This document shows positions 43,345 to 55,599 of a stretch of 64,000 nucleotides of DNA, piece after piece. Origin of the DNA: Antitrichia curtipendula (taxonomy: Eukaryota; Streptophyta; Bryopsida; Hypnales; Leucodontaceae); the NCBI GenBank assembly GCA_951230915.1, contig OX579635.1:43276001-43340000 (forward strand), read 5' to 3'. Numbering within the stretch: position 1 is the first letter of the stretch; each line of letters begins with the position of its first letter. The translations under genes and the position numbers were made by a program. The notes under the pieces are model-generated. The model ran no database searches, was not told the origin of the DNA, and worked only from the letters and a program-made list of their open reading frames with translations.

Positions 43345-44418
43345 TTAATCCCTTAAGTTCCTTGACTATATTTTCCAAAACACTCAAAAACTGCCATTTT
43401 GAGCACAAGTTCCAAATTTTGGAATTTTTTTAATTTTTGGACACATTTTTGTAACCATAGAATCTTGTAGCACGATGGTTTGAAAAGATGTGGGAAAAAT
43501 TTCAAAATTTTTCACTGTGTGGATTGCAAAATATTAGCGTTTGAAGTGACAAAAAGCCTTTTTTTGTCCCTGAGAAAAAACAGGTAGCTGCACTTCACAA
43601 GGTCACATTTGTATGAAAAAATGTCCAAAATGGTGGTACTCTTTAGATTCATGCTTCAAAGCAAGTTGACTACATGCTTAAAAAATTTCAGATCATTTGG
43701 AATTGTATAACATATAGAAACAAAATAGTAAGTAGAAAGAAGTAGAGAATGGCTCAAAACACTAAATTATTATATAGTTAATTATGGAATTGAAAAATGC
43801 CAATCCCAATGATTGTAATTAGGTGTTTTTTTTTGGACCCATGTCCCCCCTGTTGGCTTCACGTAGTGGCTAGTTTTGGATGAGACAAAGCCAGAGAGGT
43901 CAAATTTCTAATAGTTTGGCAAAATTTCGCTACAAAAAAAGCCTTGGTTGCAATGTAATATTGCAATAAACAATATGCATCCTAAAATTTTATTTTATTT
44001 ACAAAAATATTAAAAATTGAATGAAATAAATGACTTCAGAGTTTTCTTTAGATTAGACAATCCATAATTGCCCACAAACTAAAATTCCTCATAACTTTTG
44101 ACTCATTGATCGATATGGAATGATTAAAAGCTTTCCACATATATATGAGTCTAGAAAACTAATTTCAAATTTTTATTTCTGAAAAAAATTATTTTAAAAA
44201 ATCTGCCTGAGTAGCCTGCCCCATATAAAAAATAACATATTAGGCCATAACTTTTGACTCATATTTCCAAATGTCACAAAATTTTGTTCACATGAAAGAA
44301 TTCCTTGTCTACAACTTCTACTAAAATTTGGGCCTAAAATATGCAAATTTCTAGTTATAGGTACATGTCCAAAATTGCTATATTGCTAAGAATAGCAAGT
44401 TAGTCCTTTAGTGGTTAA
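43345..44418. mobile_element. TTAA-flanked element B
   Basis: Internal blocks (AACACTCAAAAACTGCCATTT; GATTGCAAAATATTAGCGTTT; AGCTTTCCACATATATAT) match those of elements C and D in the same order, so it is a relative. The right end is GTCCTTTAGTGGTTAA. The left end could be TTAATCCCTTAAG at 43345 or TTAACCCTTGAAAGG at 43113; I cannot decide between them. No coding capacity. Confidence 0.5.
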
Positions 44419-44501
44419 ATGATGTATAGGATGTTTGAGGACAATGTTTTCTCCAAAAACTTCTCATTTGATTCATCAAAAGTGATGCTTGAATCTTTAA
44501 T

Positions 44502-45434
44502 TTAACCCCTAAAGTCCCAAGGCCCCCTTTCCATCAAAAAACACTCAAAACTGCCATTTCTATAGCAAAGAGCAATAAAAAAATTTAAAATATTCTTTTG
44601 GCATATCTAACCGTAGGATCTTGTACTAGACTAGTACAAGAATGTGTTAGAAAAAATTCACAAACTTTGACCGTATAGATTGCAAGATATTTGCGTTTCA
44701 AGTGAAGAAAACAAATTTTTTTACACCTTGCTCAACTACAATTTTTGGTTTTGAACCTCCATAACTTATAATTTTTTCTCTATTGATTTTGAATTTCTAA
44801 TTTTATATGATAAATATTTGAGTTGAGAATCTAGAAAAAAAAATTTTAAAAATAATCACTTAGTTTTCACTCATTAAAAAATTGTTAAGTAGAAGTAGGT
44901 TCAAGATTGAAAAAAAATCTAAATTGTTAATAGCTTTAAGATGGAATTGAAATACACCAATCTGACAGGTGAGATTGTTCTAGTAGAAGATCTTAACCTT
45001 GTGAAACTTTTTTTTTGAAAAATTGTGAAAATTGAGGTAAAAAATGAATCCTACAAGTTATTTTTTCAAGAAGGTTCTCTAATTGCCCGAAAAACAAGAT
45101 TGTCCATAACTTTCACATAACAAATCCAAATGAAATAAATCAAAGCTTCCCATGTACATAAAAATATAATATATACAAAACAAATTTTTTAAATTTTTTC
45201 CTTGAAGTTTTTTTGAAGTTTTTTTTCTGCCTGGCGAACTAAAAAAAGGGCTTTTTGTGCCATAACTTTTGCTCCCGGACTCTGATTGAAATAAAAATTA
45301 CATTTTTGGAAAGCTAATGACTTTTTCTATCTTTACAAAAATATTTCAGAAAATTATGACAAATATTGAGACCGTAGGAGCCGGCCCGAAATCCATTTTG
45401 TCCCCTGAGGGGACAATGGGACTTTAGGGGTTAA
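44502..45434. mobile_element. TTAA-flanked element C (933 bp), piggyBac-like ends
   Basis: TTAA-CCCCTAAAGTCCCA at the left and TGGGACTTTAGGGG-TTAA at the right form a perfect 14-base inverted repeat next to TTAA on both sides. Nothing beyond TTAA is shared by the two flanks, so TTAA is probably the target duplication. TTAA duplication with CCC-starting ends is the hallmark of piggyBac transposons. No transposase ORF, so non-autonomous. Confidence 0.65.
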
Positions 45435-46122
45435 GATCGTCATTTTTTTATAAATAATTTGATAAAATTGAGATAAATAATGTATATGTACAAAAATAAA
45501 AGTAAAAAGATTGACAATTTTTGGATAAGAAGTGAAAAATTATTTAACCCCAAATTGCCAATAGTAAGATCAACACAAAAAATGAATAATAGTAACTCCT
45601 CCAAAAAATTTAGTATAGTATTGATTTATGTAGAGTATTCTATCTTCATTGAAGCTTCTTCAAAACATTCATGAATCTATTTGGGTGGATGTTTTAACAT
45701 TTAGGGCCTAATGCTTGGACTTGTGGCTTCAGATATATTTTTTTTATCATGGCAAATAAACAATTTTTGGGAGGTAGCAACTTCTCAAAGTATTATTTTT
45801 CTTTTATAAGTAGTAAGTTGGCATAGCCGAGGGCATAGCAAATGATGGAGATTTTTTTTGGCAAATTGGGATACCTACAATTAGTCAAAAATTGATTTGT
45901 TGAATTGCAAAGGTGGAATATATAAACAAGTTAGACACCTTCTAAACAACAAGCCTCTTTTTTTTGACAAAATAAAAATTTGCCACACCAATGGAAGGGC
46001 TAAAAAACTTTGTATAGTACAAGTACAGCAACCACCTTAGATTTTAATATAATCATGCTTTCTTTTATTTGTTTGGGGACATTCTTTTTGAAAATATTTT
46101 TGTTAGAACTTGTTAGAATCTT

Positions 46123-46535
46123 TTAACCCATTAATGACCGTGGTTGATTTGGGGGGTGGGCAATCCTTTGTATGGCCAATTGGGAGCAATTTTAAAACTT
46201 TTGAATGCAAGTGCCTATTGGAGATCTAACCGTACGGATGGAAGTGTTGTATATGATATAGGATTTAGCATTGAAATTTTCGGTGAAGGTGCGTTGTAAA
46301 GTAGGAATTTTTAGCAAATCTTGGTGTAATTTCAGCCCCTGTTGTCTTTGTTTTTTCAACCATGTGGCCACATGCCACCTCAGATTGGCCTAATTATTGT
46401 CCTAAACTCTTCACTTTCCAATTCCCCAAACCCGTTCCCTTTGCCATGTCATCAAATTCATTGACATGCTCTCTCTACAAATCAAAAAGGACCCAAATCA
46501 ACCACAGAATGGTCGACCAGTCCTTAATGGGTTAA
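46123..46535. mobile_element. TTAA-flanked element E (413 bp)
   Basis: TTAA-CCCATTAATGACCG at the left and GTCCTTAATGGG-TTAA at the right. The inverted repeat extends imperfectly to GGTTGA / CAACC. It has the same terminal organisation as C and D but different internal sequence. Confidence 0.55.
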
Positions 46536-46565
46536 TGTAACAAATTTTTACATACTTTTAACAAA

Positions 46566-48067
46566 TTAACCCCTAAAGGACAAAGGGTGTTTTTTGTCCC
46601 AAAACTACTTCAAAGTACTTAAAGTCCAAGCAAGGCTAAAATTCATCTTTGTTTATTTATAAAACAAATCCAACCACATGATTCTTTAGTTAACTTGTTA
46701 GAGTACACCCTCCTAAAATTTCAAAATAATAAACCTTACCAATTGCAAGATTAAATCACTTGAATTTGAAAAATAATCATTTTCAACTCTTCCCAAATGG
46801 TGAGATTTCATCTTATAAACGTTTTACACAAAAATATGTAGATCCTAAAATTTGTTATTCTCCATAATCTGTTGAAGACCTAAATTAGGAATATATATAT
46901 ATATATATCATTTCAACAAAAAAAATTCATATTCATGCTAAGAAGAAATAGTAAGTAGACAGAAGTAGAATACGATTTAAAATACTAAATTGTTAAGAAT
47001 TGAGTTATGAAATTGAAAAATGCCAAATCAAATGATTGTAATGTTGTACTCCCTCCGTCCCAAAATGATCTTCCTATTAGACAAAATGTTCCGGATTAAG
47101 ACTAAAAATAACATTTTTAAAGCATGTTTTGCACTACATATAGAGTTTGGTGCACTCCTATTGCCCTTGAAACTTTGAGTTTTGAAGCCCTTTTTAAAGT
47201 GTAGTTTTGGATTATTGAAAAGTGAAATTTTTTGGGTATTTTCAAGGAGCACCAGTGGTTATTTAATTATTGAGTGTGAGGTTGTCATTTTGTGGGTAGT
47301 TAGTATAAGTCAAAGATCATATGTGGACCTATATTTTGCCTCCCAAAGCCTTCATCTCCTTCAATTAGATAATATTCAAAGAGATGCAAAAAATAAAAAC
47401 AAAAAGTGTTGATTGACCCCTTCAACCATTTTATTTGTCTTTTGATTAGTGATTGCATAGATGGAGGGGGAACTATCGCTTGGAATTGTTTTGTTAGTCC
47501 TAGAGAACAACCAAAAGTTAAATTTGACCAATTTGCAGCTCACAAAGTACAACAGGAAGATCATTTTGGGACAAAAAATGAAGGCCAACAGGAAGATCAT
47601 TTTGGGACGGAGGGAGTAATAAACAATCTACATCCAATGCATTTTTTTTTCAAAAACATTGAAAATTGAATTAAATAAAGGACTTCAAAGTTCATTTCAA
47701 AATAGAGATTCCATAAGGGTCCGTAAACTAAGACTCTTTATAACTTTAATCTTATTAACTAAAATAAAAGATTCAAAGCTTTCCACGTATATATAAATTT
47801 AGGAAAATAAATTCCAATTTTTATTTATTTTTGAACCAATTTTTTTGAGCTACCCAAGCTACCCGTCAAGCATTAAAAATTACATAGCATGCAATAACTT
47901 TTTAAACATGTAGTCAAAACTTATGAAAACTATTGCACCTTAAAGCTACTCCTTAGGCACATGTTGTGTGAAAATTTCAAATAAAAAAATAAAAACTCAA
48001 TTTGTAGTGAGCTACCTAAAATCGCCATGTTGCCAAAAAACCCAGTTTAGGTGCGTTTAGGGGTTAA
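46566..48067. mobile_element. TTAA-flanked element D, interrupted by a Stowaway MITE
   Basis: TTAA-CCCCTAAAGGACAAAGG at the left and GTGCGTTTAGGGG-TTAA at the right. Removing the nested MITE leaves about 932 bp, almost exactly the length of element C, and the right-hand parts of both are similar (AAGCTTTCCACGTATATATA; CATGCAATAACTTTT). That length agreement supports the element limits. Confidence 0.6.
47047..47618. mobile_element. Stowaway/mariner-type MITE (568 bp plus TA duplication)
   Basis: TA-CTCCCTCCGTCCCAAAATG at the left and its inverse CATTTTGGGACGGAGGGAG-TA at the right, extending to GATCTTCC/GGAAGATC. These are classic Stowaway termini with a TA duplication. The short frames inside have no transposase motif. 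Confidence 0.85.
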
Positions 48068-49740
48068 AAACAAAAATTTGTAAAAGAAATAAATCTATGG
48101 GTACATAATTATTTTTGTTGCATATTATAGGGAATTGAAAGAAGGTTTCAAATTTTTTTAGCATTTATTTGTGCAAAACTTGAAAATAAATTGTGAATAT
48201 TTAAAATGTCAATTATAAGTGTATTCAAAATGGTCTCTCAATACTTAGTGATGGAAAACATTTAATTCAAATTTTTACCAAAATTAGATACAATTCTCTT
48301 ATGATAGTCCTTTTGAAGAAAAATACAAAAACATATATTTATATTCTACAATGGATGATTAGATTAAAATAATTGAAATTATATTCCCCAACTTTGCAAA
48401 TAGAGATCTCAAAATTCAATATTAACCACTACAAAACAAGGTAGGACCGTAGGAGGTTTATAAAGTGCCCATTTAAAAGATGAAAAATAATTTGGAGAGA
48501 TTAGACTTCTTGAAATCTTTATTAATAAATTTTCCTTAAAAGACAATTAGATATGGCATCTAATCCTTTGTTTCATATTTTTGGAGATGTGTAGGATTAG
48601 ATATTAAATTTTGAAGTTGAAATGTAGTGGTTACTAAAAGCATCCACCTTCTCAAATGTACACTATTTGTACGTTGTTGAAGCAATGGAAAAGAAAAATA
48701 CATAAATAGTGTACATTTTAGGAAGAGAACACTTTCAGAGCCTGAGTGCTTTAAGGACCTCCTACCTTAACCTTTGAGTGGTACAATAGACACATTGTAT
48801 CTACAAAAGACTAAAACAAAAATTTAATACTGTATTTGCAACATCCTTCAACTATGTTAATGTGGGCACTAAGGCTCTTGGTTCTCAATGAAAAGATGAA
48901 AAAAATTGACCTTGGTGCAAGGTTCTACATCCTTTGAAACATAGTCTTTTTTGTATTTGTGCCCAAATACTAAACATTGGGACATAGGATGGGTAAGTTG
49001 TTGCATGCATTTATTTTCTTTCGTGTACTCTTAGAAGAATAAGTGTCCCCTCCATACTTATGCTGATATTGGTAGCCTTTGACTCATCCACACACTTTGT
49101 ATGTAGAGCTCGAATGGTATATCTGTGGGTATTTTAGTTCAAAGTGTTTCACAATTTTGCATGCAAGTATTTTACAATTTGAGAGAGCATGGTCATAAAG
49201 AGGTTTTGTGTGTATACACATGTGAGAAAAAATTGAAAAGAATTTGAATCCTTTTTTGTAAATTTGCCACCATAACAAAGACAACATATACACATTTTCC
49301 TCTCAATTAGGGGCTTTTCATGCATATAGTCAATTGCGAGAATTGTTGGACTTTTCATGAATACAATCAATTTTGAAAATTGTTAAGCAATGACCAAATC
49401 AATTATAATTTTTGGATTGCCTTAAAAGCGATGCAATGAATCTCCACCCCCAATTTCAAAGTGCTTAGAGCATTCTAACTTTACGTAGAAAAATTTGTAT
49501 TCAAAACTACACCTCATACGCCAAAAAGTGAAAAGCTTGAGTGGACGCCGTCAACCTGCCGTCGTCTCCCTTGAGATTCCATTCCCAGGCTCACTCTCCG
49601 ACAACTGTCACACCCCACTCTGTTTTTTCCGATGGTTTCATTGCTGCAAAACACCTCCAATTCCTGCTTCAAGCTCTTCTGTGAATTCTTGTCTCTGCTT
49701 TTCTTACGATTTTGGGTTTCGTAGCTTGCTCAGAATTCAA
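48068..49740. other. Intergenic DNA upstream of BASS1
   Basis: AT-rich; no gene supported. GTACACTATTTGTACGTTG at 48659 and CATAAATAGTGTACATTTTA near 48700 form an imperfect inverted repeat. The last 250 bases become GC-richer and probably include the BASS1 promoter and 5' leader. Confidence 0.45.
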
Positions 49741-49752
49741 AATTGAGCTGAG

Positions 49753-51546
49753 ATGGCCATGGCGATGGAGTTCCGATCCGACGTTTCTCGTTGCTGCACC
49801 TCCCCCTTCAACTCTACCACTACAATCTTGCACTGCCATGATGCTAACCTTCGTTTTTCCCGAAATCGGAGCTTTCGAAGCTCCTCTCTCCGTCCGGATG
49901 CAGCTTTGGCCATGGTAAATTGCAATCAGCCAATTTCAAGGTTAAGCTCTTCTCGGCATTCGGCGATCGTGTGCAGTGCGACGAAGGACCATGGCAGAGT
50001 CAATGAGAACGAGCGAGGGTTTGAGAAGAAGATTGAAGCATTCGGGGAGGCGCTCTCGGCGGGGTTTCCCTTCTGGATAATGGCAGCGTGCGCTGGGGGA
50101 ATGACGAAGCCATCGGCGTTCACATGGATCCAAGGACAAGTGCAGATTGTCGGCTTGAGCATCACGATGTTAGGAATGGGGATGACAATCTCCCTGGATG
50201 ATTTGAAAGGCGCCCTGGCGATGCCGAAGGAGCTTGTGGCGGGGGTGTTGTTGCAGTACACCGTGATGCCAACTGCGGGGGCGTTGATTAGTTGGATGTT
50301 GAAGCTGCCGCCGCATTACGCCGCAGGTCTCATCTTGGTGGCGTGCTGTCCTGGTGGAACCTCCAGCAATGTGGTTACGTATCTGGCGAAAGGGAACGTG
50401 GCTTTGTCTGTGCTCATGACGGCGGCGAGCACGTTCCTGGCGGTTGTTATGACGCCGATGCTAACGTCGCGCTTGGTAGGGCAGTATGTTGCTGTGGACG
50501 CGGGATCGCTCTTCTTCTCCACCTTGCAGGTTGGCATTGTTCGTTTGAAATCTCAAAATTAGGTCATTCGTATCAAATTATTGTTAAATTGTTAGAGATT
50601 CGAATTTACTCTGAGGGATTTACATCAATCCATTCCAGAGAATCAAAATTAGTTTGCTGGCGCAAATGACTATTAAATTGCTAGAAATTCTAATTTTACA
50701 CTGAAGAAACCACATCAATCCATTCTAGAGTATCACATTGGCTCAAATTACTGTCAAATTGCTAGAAATTCGAATTTACATTGAAAAAACCACACCAATC
50801 CATTCGACAGAATCCTTGTGCATGCCAATCCTCTGAATTGGCATGAAAAGGAATCACTGACGACTTGTTTTGCAAAGTTGAGCTCATTTTGAACAAGTGA
50901 GAGATTCGTAGGCCAATGAGACAATGGCTACACATGTCACAGTTTGAATTGTGCTTGATTTGCTCTGTTTTGGCATGACTTTGCTCGTAAAACACCTACT
51001 ACTCACGATTGTTTTGATTGTTTGTACTTGTGAGAAAATGTAAGTTGTAATGCTGCTAAATGTAGCCAGTTTTGGGACCACTGCTTGCAGGTCGTGTTGC
51101 TTCCCGTGACAGTGGGTGTCTTGTTAGCACAATATTTTCCAGGATTGGTGCGACGAGTGATCCCGTTGGCTCCTTCCCTCGCTGTGCTCGTCGTCTCGGC
51201 GATCTGCGCGGGCGCCGTTTCGCAGAGTGCATCGACCATTCGTCAGTCGGGTGGTCAAGTGCTGGCAGCAGCGATCGCCCTCCATGTGGCTGGGTTCTTG
51301 TTTGGCTACCTCCTCTCGCACACTCTCGGGTTTGAAGAATCCACGTCGCGCACGATCTCTATTGAAGTAGGGATGCAGAATTCGGTTCTGGGCGTCGTCC
51401 TTGCGAGCAGGCATTTTGGGAGTCCGTTAACGGCAGTCCCGTGCGCTGTATCCAGTTTTTGCCACCCCATTATCGGCAGTGCCCTTGCAAGGTTCTGGCG
51501 TTCTCGTACCGCTAAGCTGCCAACCGTTGACGATGCCATTTCGTAG
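49753..51546 (+). CDS. BASS1: Plastid sodium/metabolite cotransporter, BASS1-like
   Basis: Two exons, 49753-50529 and 51091-51546, joined at CTTGCAG|gttggc...cttgcag|GTCGTG, encode 410 aa. Residues 1-85 are Ser/Arg-rich with few acids, like a chloroplast transit peptide. The rest is the bile acid:sodium symporter fold with about ten hydrophobic segments. Family signatures are TMLGMGMTISLDDLKGAL, PPHYAAGLILVACCPGGTSSN, GNVALSVLMTAAST, SRTISIEVGMQNSVLGVVLA and NPLTAVPCAVSS-like GSPLTAVPCAVSSF. Among plant paralogues these fit BASS1 best; its substrate is not settled. BASS2 (pyruvate) is a less likely alternative. The first of three clustered ATGs (49753) is taken as the start. Confidence 0.92.
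50575..50815. repeat. Three-unit tandem repeat in the BASS1 intron
   Basis: A unit of about 80-90 bases starting AAATTA(T/C)TGT(T/C)AAATTG and containing AATTCGAATTTACA and ATCAATCCATTC is repeated three times with scattered differences (from about 50575, 50664 and 50744). Confidence 0.75.
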
Positions 51547-53130
51547 TAGAGATCTTTATTTTTATTACTTCCACACCCATTCACGTCTTGCTACTTGAAG
51601 GAAGTTTTCGGTACCTGGGACTCGAAGGCACAATGTATATGTCCGTAGCACGTAAGAAAGATTCTATGATCCTCCTTTGTTCGCCCCCCCTTCTTTTTTT
51701 TCACTTACAGACTTATAATGTTTCATTAGTTGTCACAGTAATAGAATTATTTGAGGAAATTTAAACAGGTAGTTTAAGTTCCTGGATGATCGTATTGAGA
51801 GCCGTCCGGTTCTATTTGTATTGACGATGGCGGTTGTTATGTAGGTTGGACGATGTTCTCTATGCAAGATGGAATGTTCGTGGGTCAGGTGGACAAAATT
51901 TTAGTGCGAACAATTAAATGTGTCTAACAGTATAATGAGTTATCAAGCAGAAGAGGATGTATTCTCGTGTTCACAACAGAATGTAAGCGATTTTCCAAAG
52001 TGTGTTTTGGATTGAAACTCTATCTTCACCTTCTCTGTCGCTCCCGATTTCTTGTGAATTGAAGGAAACCTGCACACCATTGCCATTCAGTTTCATGTTC
52101 AATACCATTGCTCAACTTAGAAATCGTGTGAGTGCTAAGACTTCTTATACCGGTAGTTTTTTCTCTGCTACAGCACTACTGGTTTTCTTGCTTCAATGTA
52201 GTTTGTTCCACCTGTATGTTGAATGCTCAACAATTAAACTGGGTTTTGGCAGAAACGAACTCCTGATGATGGTGTGTACTGTTACTTTGGAGATGAGCCC
52301 ACCGTAAACGCTATTATCACATCAGCGGCTAACAACGGTAGTAAACTCGAACTTGGAAGCCCCTGTAGTTTAATACTTGAGTGTCCCATGTTACTCGTTC
52401 ATGATTATTAGTCGCATTAATCGTAATCTTCGCTCAACTACATTGCTTCATGCTCAAATGATCAAGGCCTCAAACTTAATGTGTGATGGAATTCGTTTCA
52501 TTTGTTTCCAGAAAACAACTTAATGTTTGATTTGTACTGGACGAAATGAGGAAGTCACGAGTGTTGATTACGTATTTACAACAGTACCTGCGTTCCGTGG
52601 GGTACATAAGGCGACCGAATCTTGTCCAAAGTATGGAGGACTCTATCATACCAGCAGTGTTTGTAATTAAGAACTCAGGGACCCCGGTTGTGTTAATTTA
52701 TTGTCAAAACTCGGGCAGCCTGCGTGGCCTAGTAAGTTGTTCCAGGCTTATCATAAATCCAATTCTTTCTGCTCTGTAGGATTTGTGCTTTATTTACGGG
52801 AGTCTTTGAAGAGCGTTGAAGCGGGAATCCAAGATCTTTTTTGGGCCTGAAGGAAGAAAATCCTGGTTTCATTCTGCGGGACCTCTATCGTACAAAGTAC
52901 TCCCATACCCTACATACCCTACCTTACATGTTTGTCAACTTTGTGCTCATGATTAATTAAAATTAGTGCCGTTTCGCATGTTAGCAATGGCTCAGATCGA
53001 GTATTATTATTAAATCCTGTGACACTTTGAAAACTAGTTTTTTGGTCACCTGGGTGTCTGAAACTTACCAGGCATTTACGGTGCCGAATTATCATTCAAT
53101 TTGAAGGGGCAAACATAACATAATTCCACT
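51547..53130. other. Intergenic DNA downstream of BASS1
   Basis: The first few hundred bases should hold the BASS1 3' untranslated region. Beyond that I see only short frames without recognisable domains. Confidence 0.4.
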
Positions 53131-53131
53131 A

Positions 53132-53544
53132 TTAAGGTAGAACCACCTATAGCCGATCAAATAAGCAACTACAGATATGATCTAGAGAAGTGCAAGGCAA
53201 AACAAATATTTTTAGAGGTGCATCAATAGAAACAAGGATTGCAAAAAAAATTGGAAATTTTATCGCCTGAACTGAAATTACTATGAATTTTGGGAAGCAA
53301 AAAGTGTGCCGGATCCATAGCCAATGTCTAGACTCTTCCAATTCCAATCATTCAAGAACTAATTTTTTACTCATTACTTCTTACTTCCTTTCTCACTATT
53401 TTGGGACATGTGTCATGAGCTTATTAGTTCTAAGCTTGACTAGTTAAAAAAAAACATTCCAAGCTTCAGAAAATGTGATCGGAAATAACTGCACCTACAG
53501 GTTGGGAATGGGTCACTGATTAGGAATGGGTGGCTCTACCTTAA
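53132..53544. mobile_element. GGTAGA-type TIR element, copy 1 (413 bp with TTAA flanks)
   Basis: TTAA-GGTAGAACCACC at the left and GGTGGCTCTACC-TTAA at the right form inverted ends. Two relatives lie at 57225-57655 (inverted) and 58088-58498 (direct), sharing AATGTCTAGACTCTT, ATTCATTACTTCTTACTT-like and TTCCAAGCTTCA segments. TTAA may be the target duplication or part of a longer palindromic end. Confidence 0.65.
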
Positions 53545-53942
53545 AAGTTATTTGGGGAAACGCCACCTCAAACTGATGTCCAGTCGTCAGTATACCCATG
53601 TCGAGTCGCTGACCACTGATCCTGGAGAGGCTGTCAGTACCCATCCCTGATCCCGGAGTTGTGGGCGCGCTGTCCAAGTCCTATAGGTCGAATCTAGGGC
53701 TTTTTTAAGTGTTCCAATCTACAGTGGAGGCAGTTGGAAAAGTACCACAGTACGTTTTTTATGTGTGAAAAATGCACACCGGCCAGCCACAGGTGGCCTG
53801 GCCGGGAAAGAACCCACCCAACACGAGCCAACACGACGACGAAAGTACTACGGTTTCATTCTTGTGACGGGCGTTGCAGGATATTATTTATCGCCGTTGG
53901 AGCTGCTGCCACCGAGGCACTGATCTTTACCAGTTCGGTTCT

Positions 53943-53952
53943 ATATAAACTC
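53943..53952 (+). promoter_or_regulatory. TATA box (TATATAAACT)
   Basis: CTATATAAACTCC is a strong plant TATA match in locally GC-rich sequence. It lies about 380 bases before the ATG at 54325, so it could drive that ORF with a long leader. Confidence 0.45.
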
Positions 53953-54324
53953 CGTATAAGCCTGATCAGTGCTCCTTTCCTGTGTCCTGTACAATCCAGG
54001 TCTCCTCTCAAACCCCAACTTCGTCTTTTAGTTCGCCACTTCGCCGTTATTATACGGCCTCGCTGCTTACTGATTCTGTACTAGTCCATCTTTACGAGGT
54101 TTGAATGTCTCTGCAGTCAATGCAATTAGATTGCGTGTCACACTGCAGTCTGTGCGTTTCTGACAACGTCCTTTGCTAGTTGTATAGGTTTTCACATGCC
54201 TCTTTTCTGCTCTTTCTCTTTTTTTTTAATTGAGGGAACGTTAGTCTAAAACTTGCAAGTCTCTGGGAGCTTCTGAGGAGACTAGTCTATTGCGGCGTCA
54301 GAAGAGCTTGGTACGGTTGTTGTC

Positions 54325-54735
54325 ATGGCTTCTCTTCTTCAATTTGAGGGCCTGTGTGAAGTTCCGAGGGTCCTGTCAGTGGCCACCATCCTTAGGAGCT
54401 CGGAGTATTTCACGCCAATTCAGAGTCACTTCTGCGACAGTACGCCAGACCCTGATCTTCCTGCGTCAACGGCTACCACGGTCCCTTCCTCCTCAGTGTA
54501 TTCCACTTCGTACATTCAAAGCAGCAGGAGCGTCACTTATAACTGTGATGCGAACTATTTCGAGGACCAGGCTTTGAAAGACTTTTGGAGCGAGTTTGAA
54601 TTTTCTGGGCTTGCTATGAATCAGCGAGGAGTTGATGAGATCAAACAAGAAGTCGAAGACGATCAGATGGGGCGTCCTGTATTGGCCAGTCGGAAGCGAC
54701 ACAAAGGACTCCTGGGTGGGGTTACAGAATTTTAG
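54325..54735 (+). CDS. Orphan 136-aa ORF, function unknown
   Basis: Starts MASLLQFEGL in a good plant start context (GTCATGGCT) downstream of a TATA box. The protein is Ser/Thr-rich in the middle with an acidic patch (DEIKQEVEDDQ) and a short basic C terminus (ASRKRHKG). I recognise no domain. The acidic region followed by KRH recalls the segment before an AP2 domain in some ERF factors, but no AP2 domain follows, so this is only a thought. Its GC content exceeds the flanks. It may be a real small gene, a truncated gene, or chance. Confidence 0.4.
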   Translation: MASLLQFEGLCEVPRVLSVATILRSSEYFTPIQSHFCDSTPDPDLPASTATTVPSSSVYSTSYIQSSRSVTYNCDANYFEDQALKDFWSEFEFSGLAMNQRGVDEIKQEVEDDQMGRPVLASRKRHKGLLGGVTEF

Positions 54736-55403
54736 CCCACTGTCTAAAATATTGTGGCCACAGGAAAAATTCTTTCAGATTTGTGTATATTTTTTGGTTT
54801 TCCATCTAGGGCCAGCTTCGACCTTCGTCAGATTCGAGTAAGAGGTTCCTCCTTACACAATCTGTTTGTACTTAGATGTACACACGAAATTGCTGTAGAT
54901 CGTAGGATTAGATGATTAGTTCAGTAGGTGAGGAATACATCATCTGATGATCCTTGTTGTAATCTCTTACAGGGGAATAATTTCAGGAGTCCCCTTGATT
55001 TCCACTTTACTCCCCGGTACACGCCGGGGGAAAGCATATCTCCAGTCATTAGACACTGCGGTCATCAGAAAGCAGAAATGGAGACAAACCAAGAACTCTA
55101 AATTCTTGGTGACGTCTATCGTTTGGTTGAAAGATTTCGGAGAGGAACGCTTGTTCGTAGTTGAGTTATTCTGGACTGGCAGCAACTAGTGGGATGTCTG
55201 GTTGTGTGCAGCCTTGTTGAAGTGCGAATTTCCATGCATGCGAACACTAGTAGAAAGCCCACCTCAGAGATATTCTAGAAAATGTTGTCGCTTCACAATT
55301 GATAGGGTTTATGGTAAAAACTACCCCTAAGAGCTTCACAAATCACAAGTGGCAGAGTTTAATGAGACTAGGTTTTCTAAGTTTCCTCCCGGCTACTTTT
55401 CTA

Positions 55404-55590
55404 CTAGTCTTTTTCCGTAGGGGTTTGCAATCTCGAGATGCAACCAAGACCTTCCATTTGAAGAACAGAAGCTCATTACATTGTGAGTCCATACCCTAAA
55501 TGTTAGACAAGTTTGAGGCATGCATCCTTTGTCCACCGGCAGGCAAAACTCAAGCATCTCGAGATTGCAAACCCCTACGGAAAAGAGACT
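55404..55590. repeat. Inverted repeat with about 37-base arms and a 112-base loop
   Basis: AGTCTTTTTCCGTAGGGGTT at about 55406 continuing through TTGCAATCTCGAGATGC pairs with GCATCTCGAGATTGCAAACC at 55554 onward. The arms differ by about one base plus one indel. Either strand transcribed would form a small-RNA-like hairpin. The symmetry ends abruptly at both sides. Confidence 0.75.
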
Positions 55591-55599
55591 AAAGAGTTG

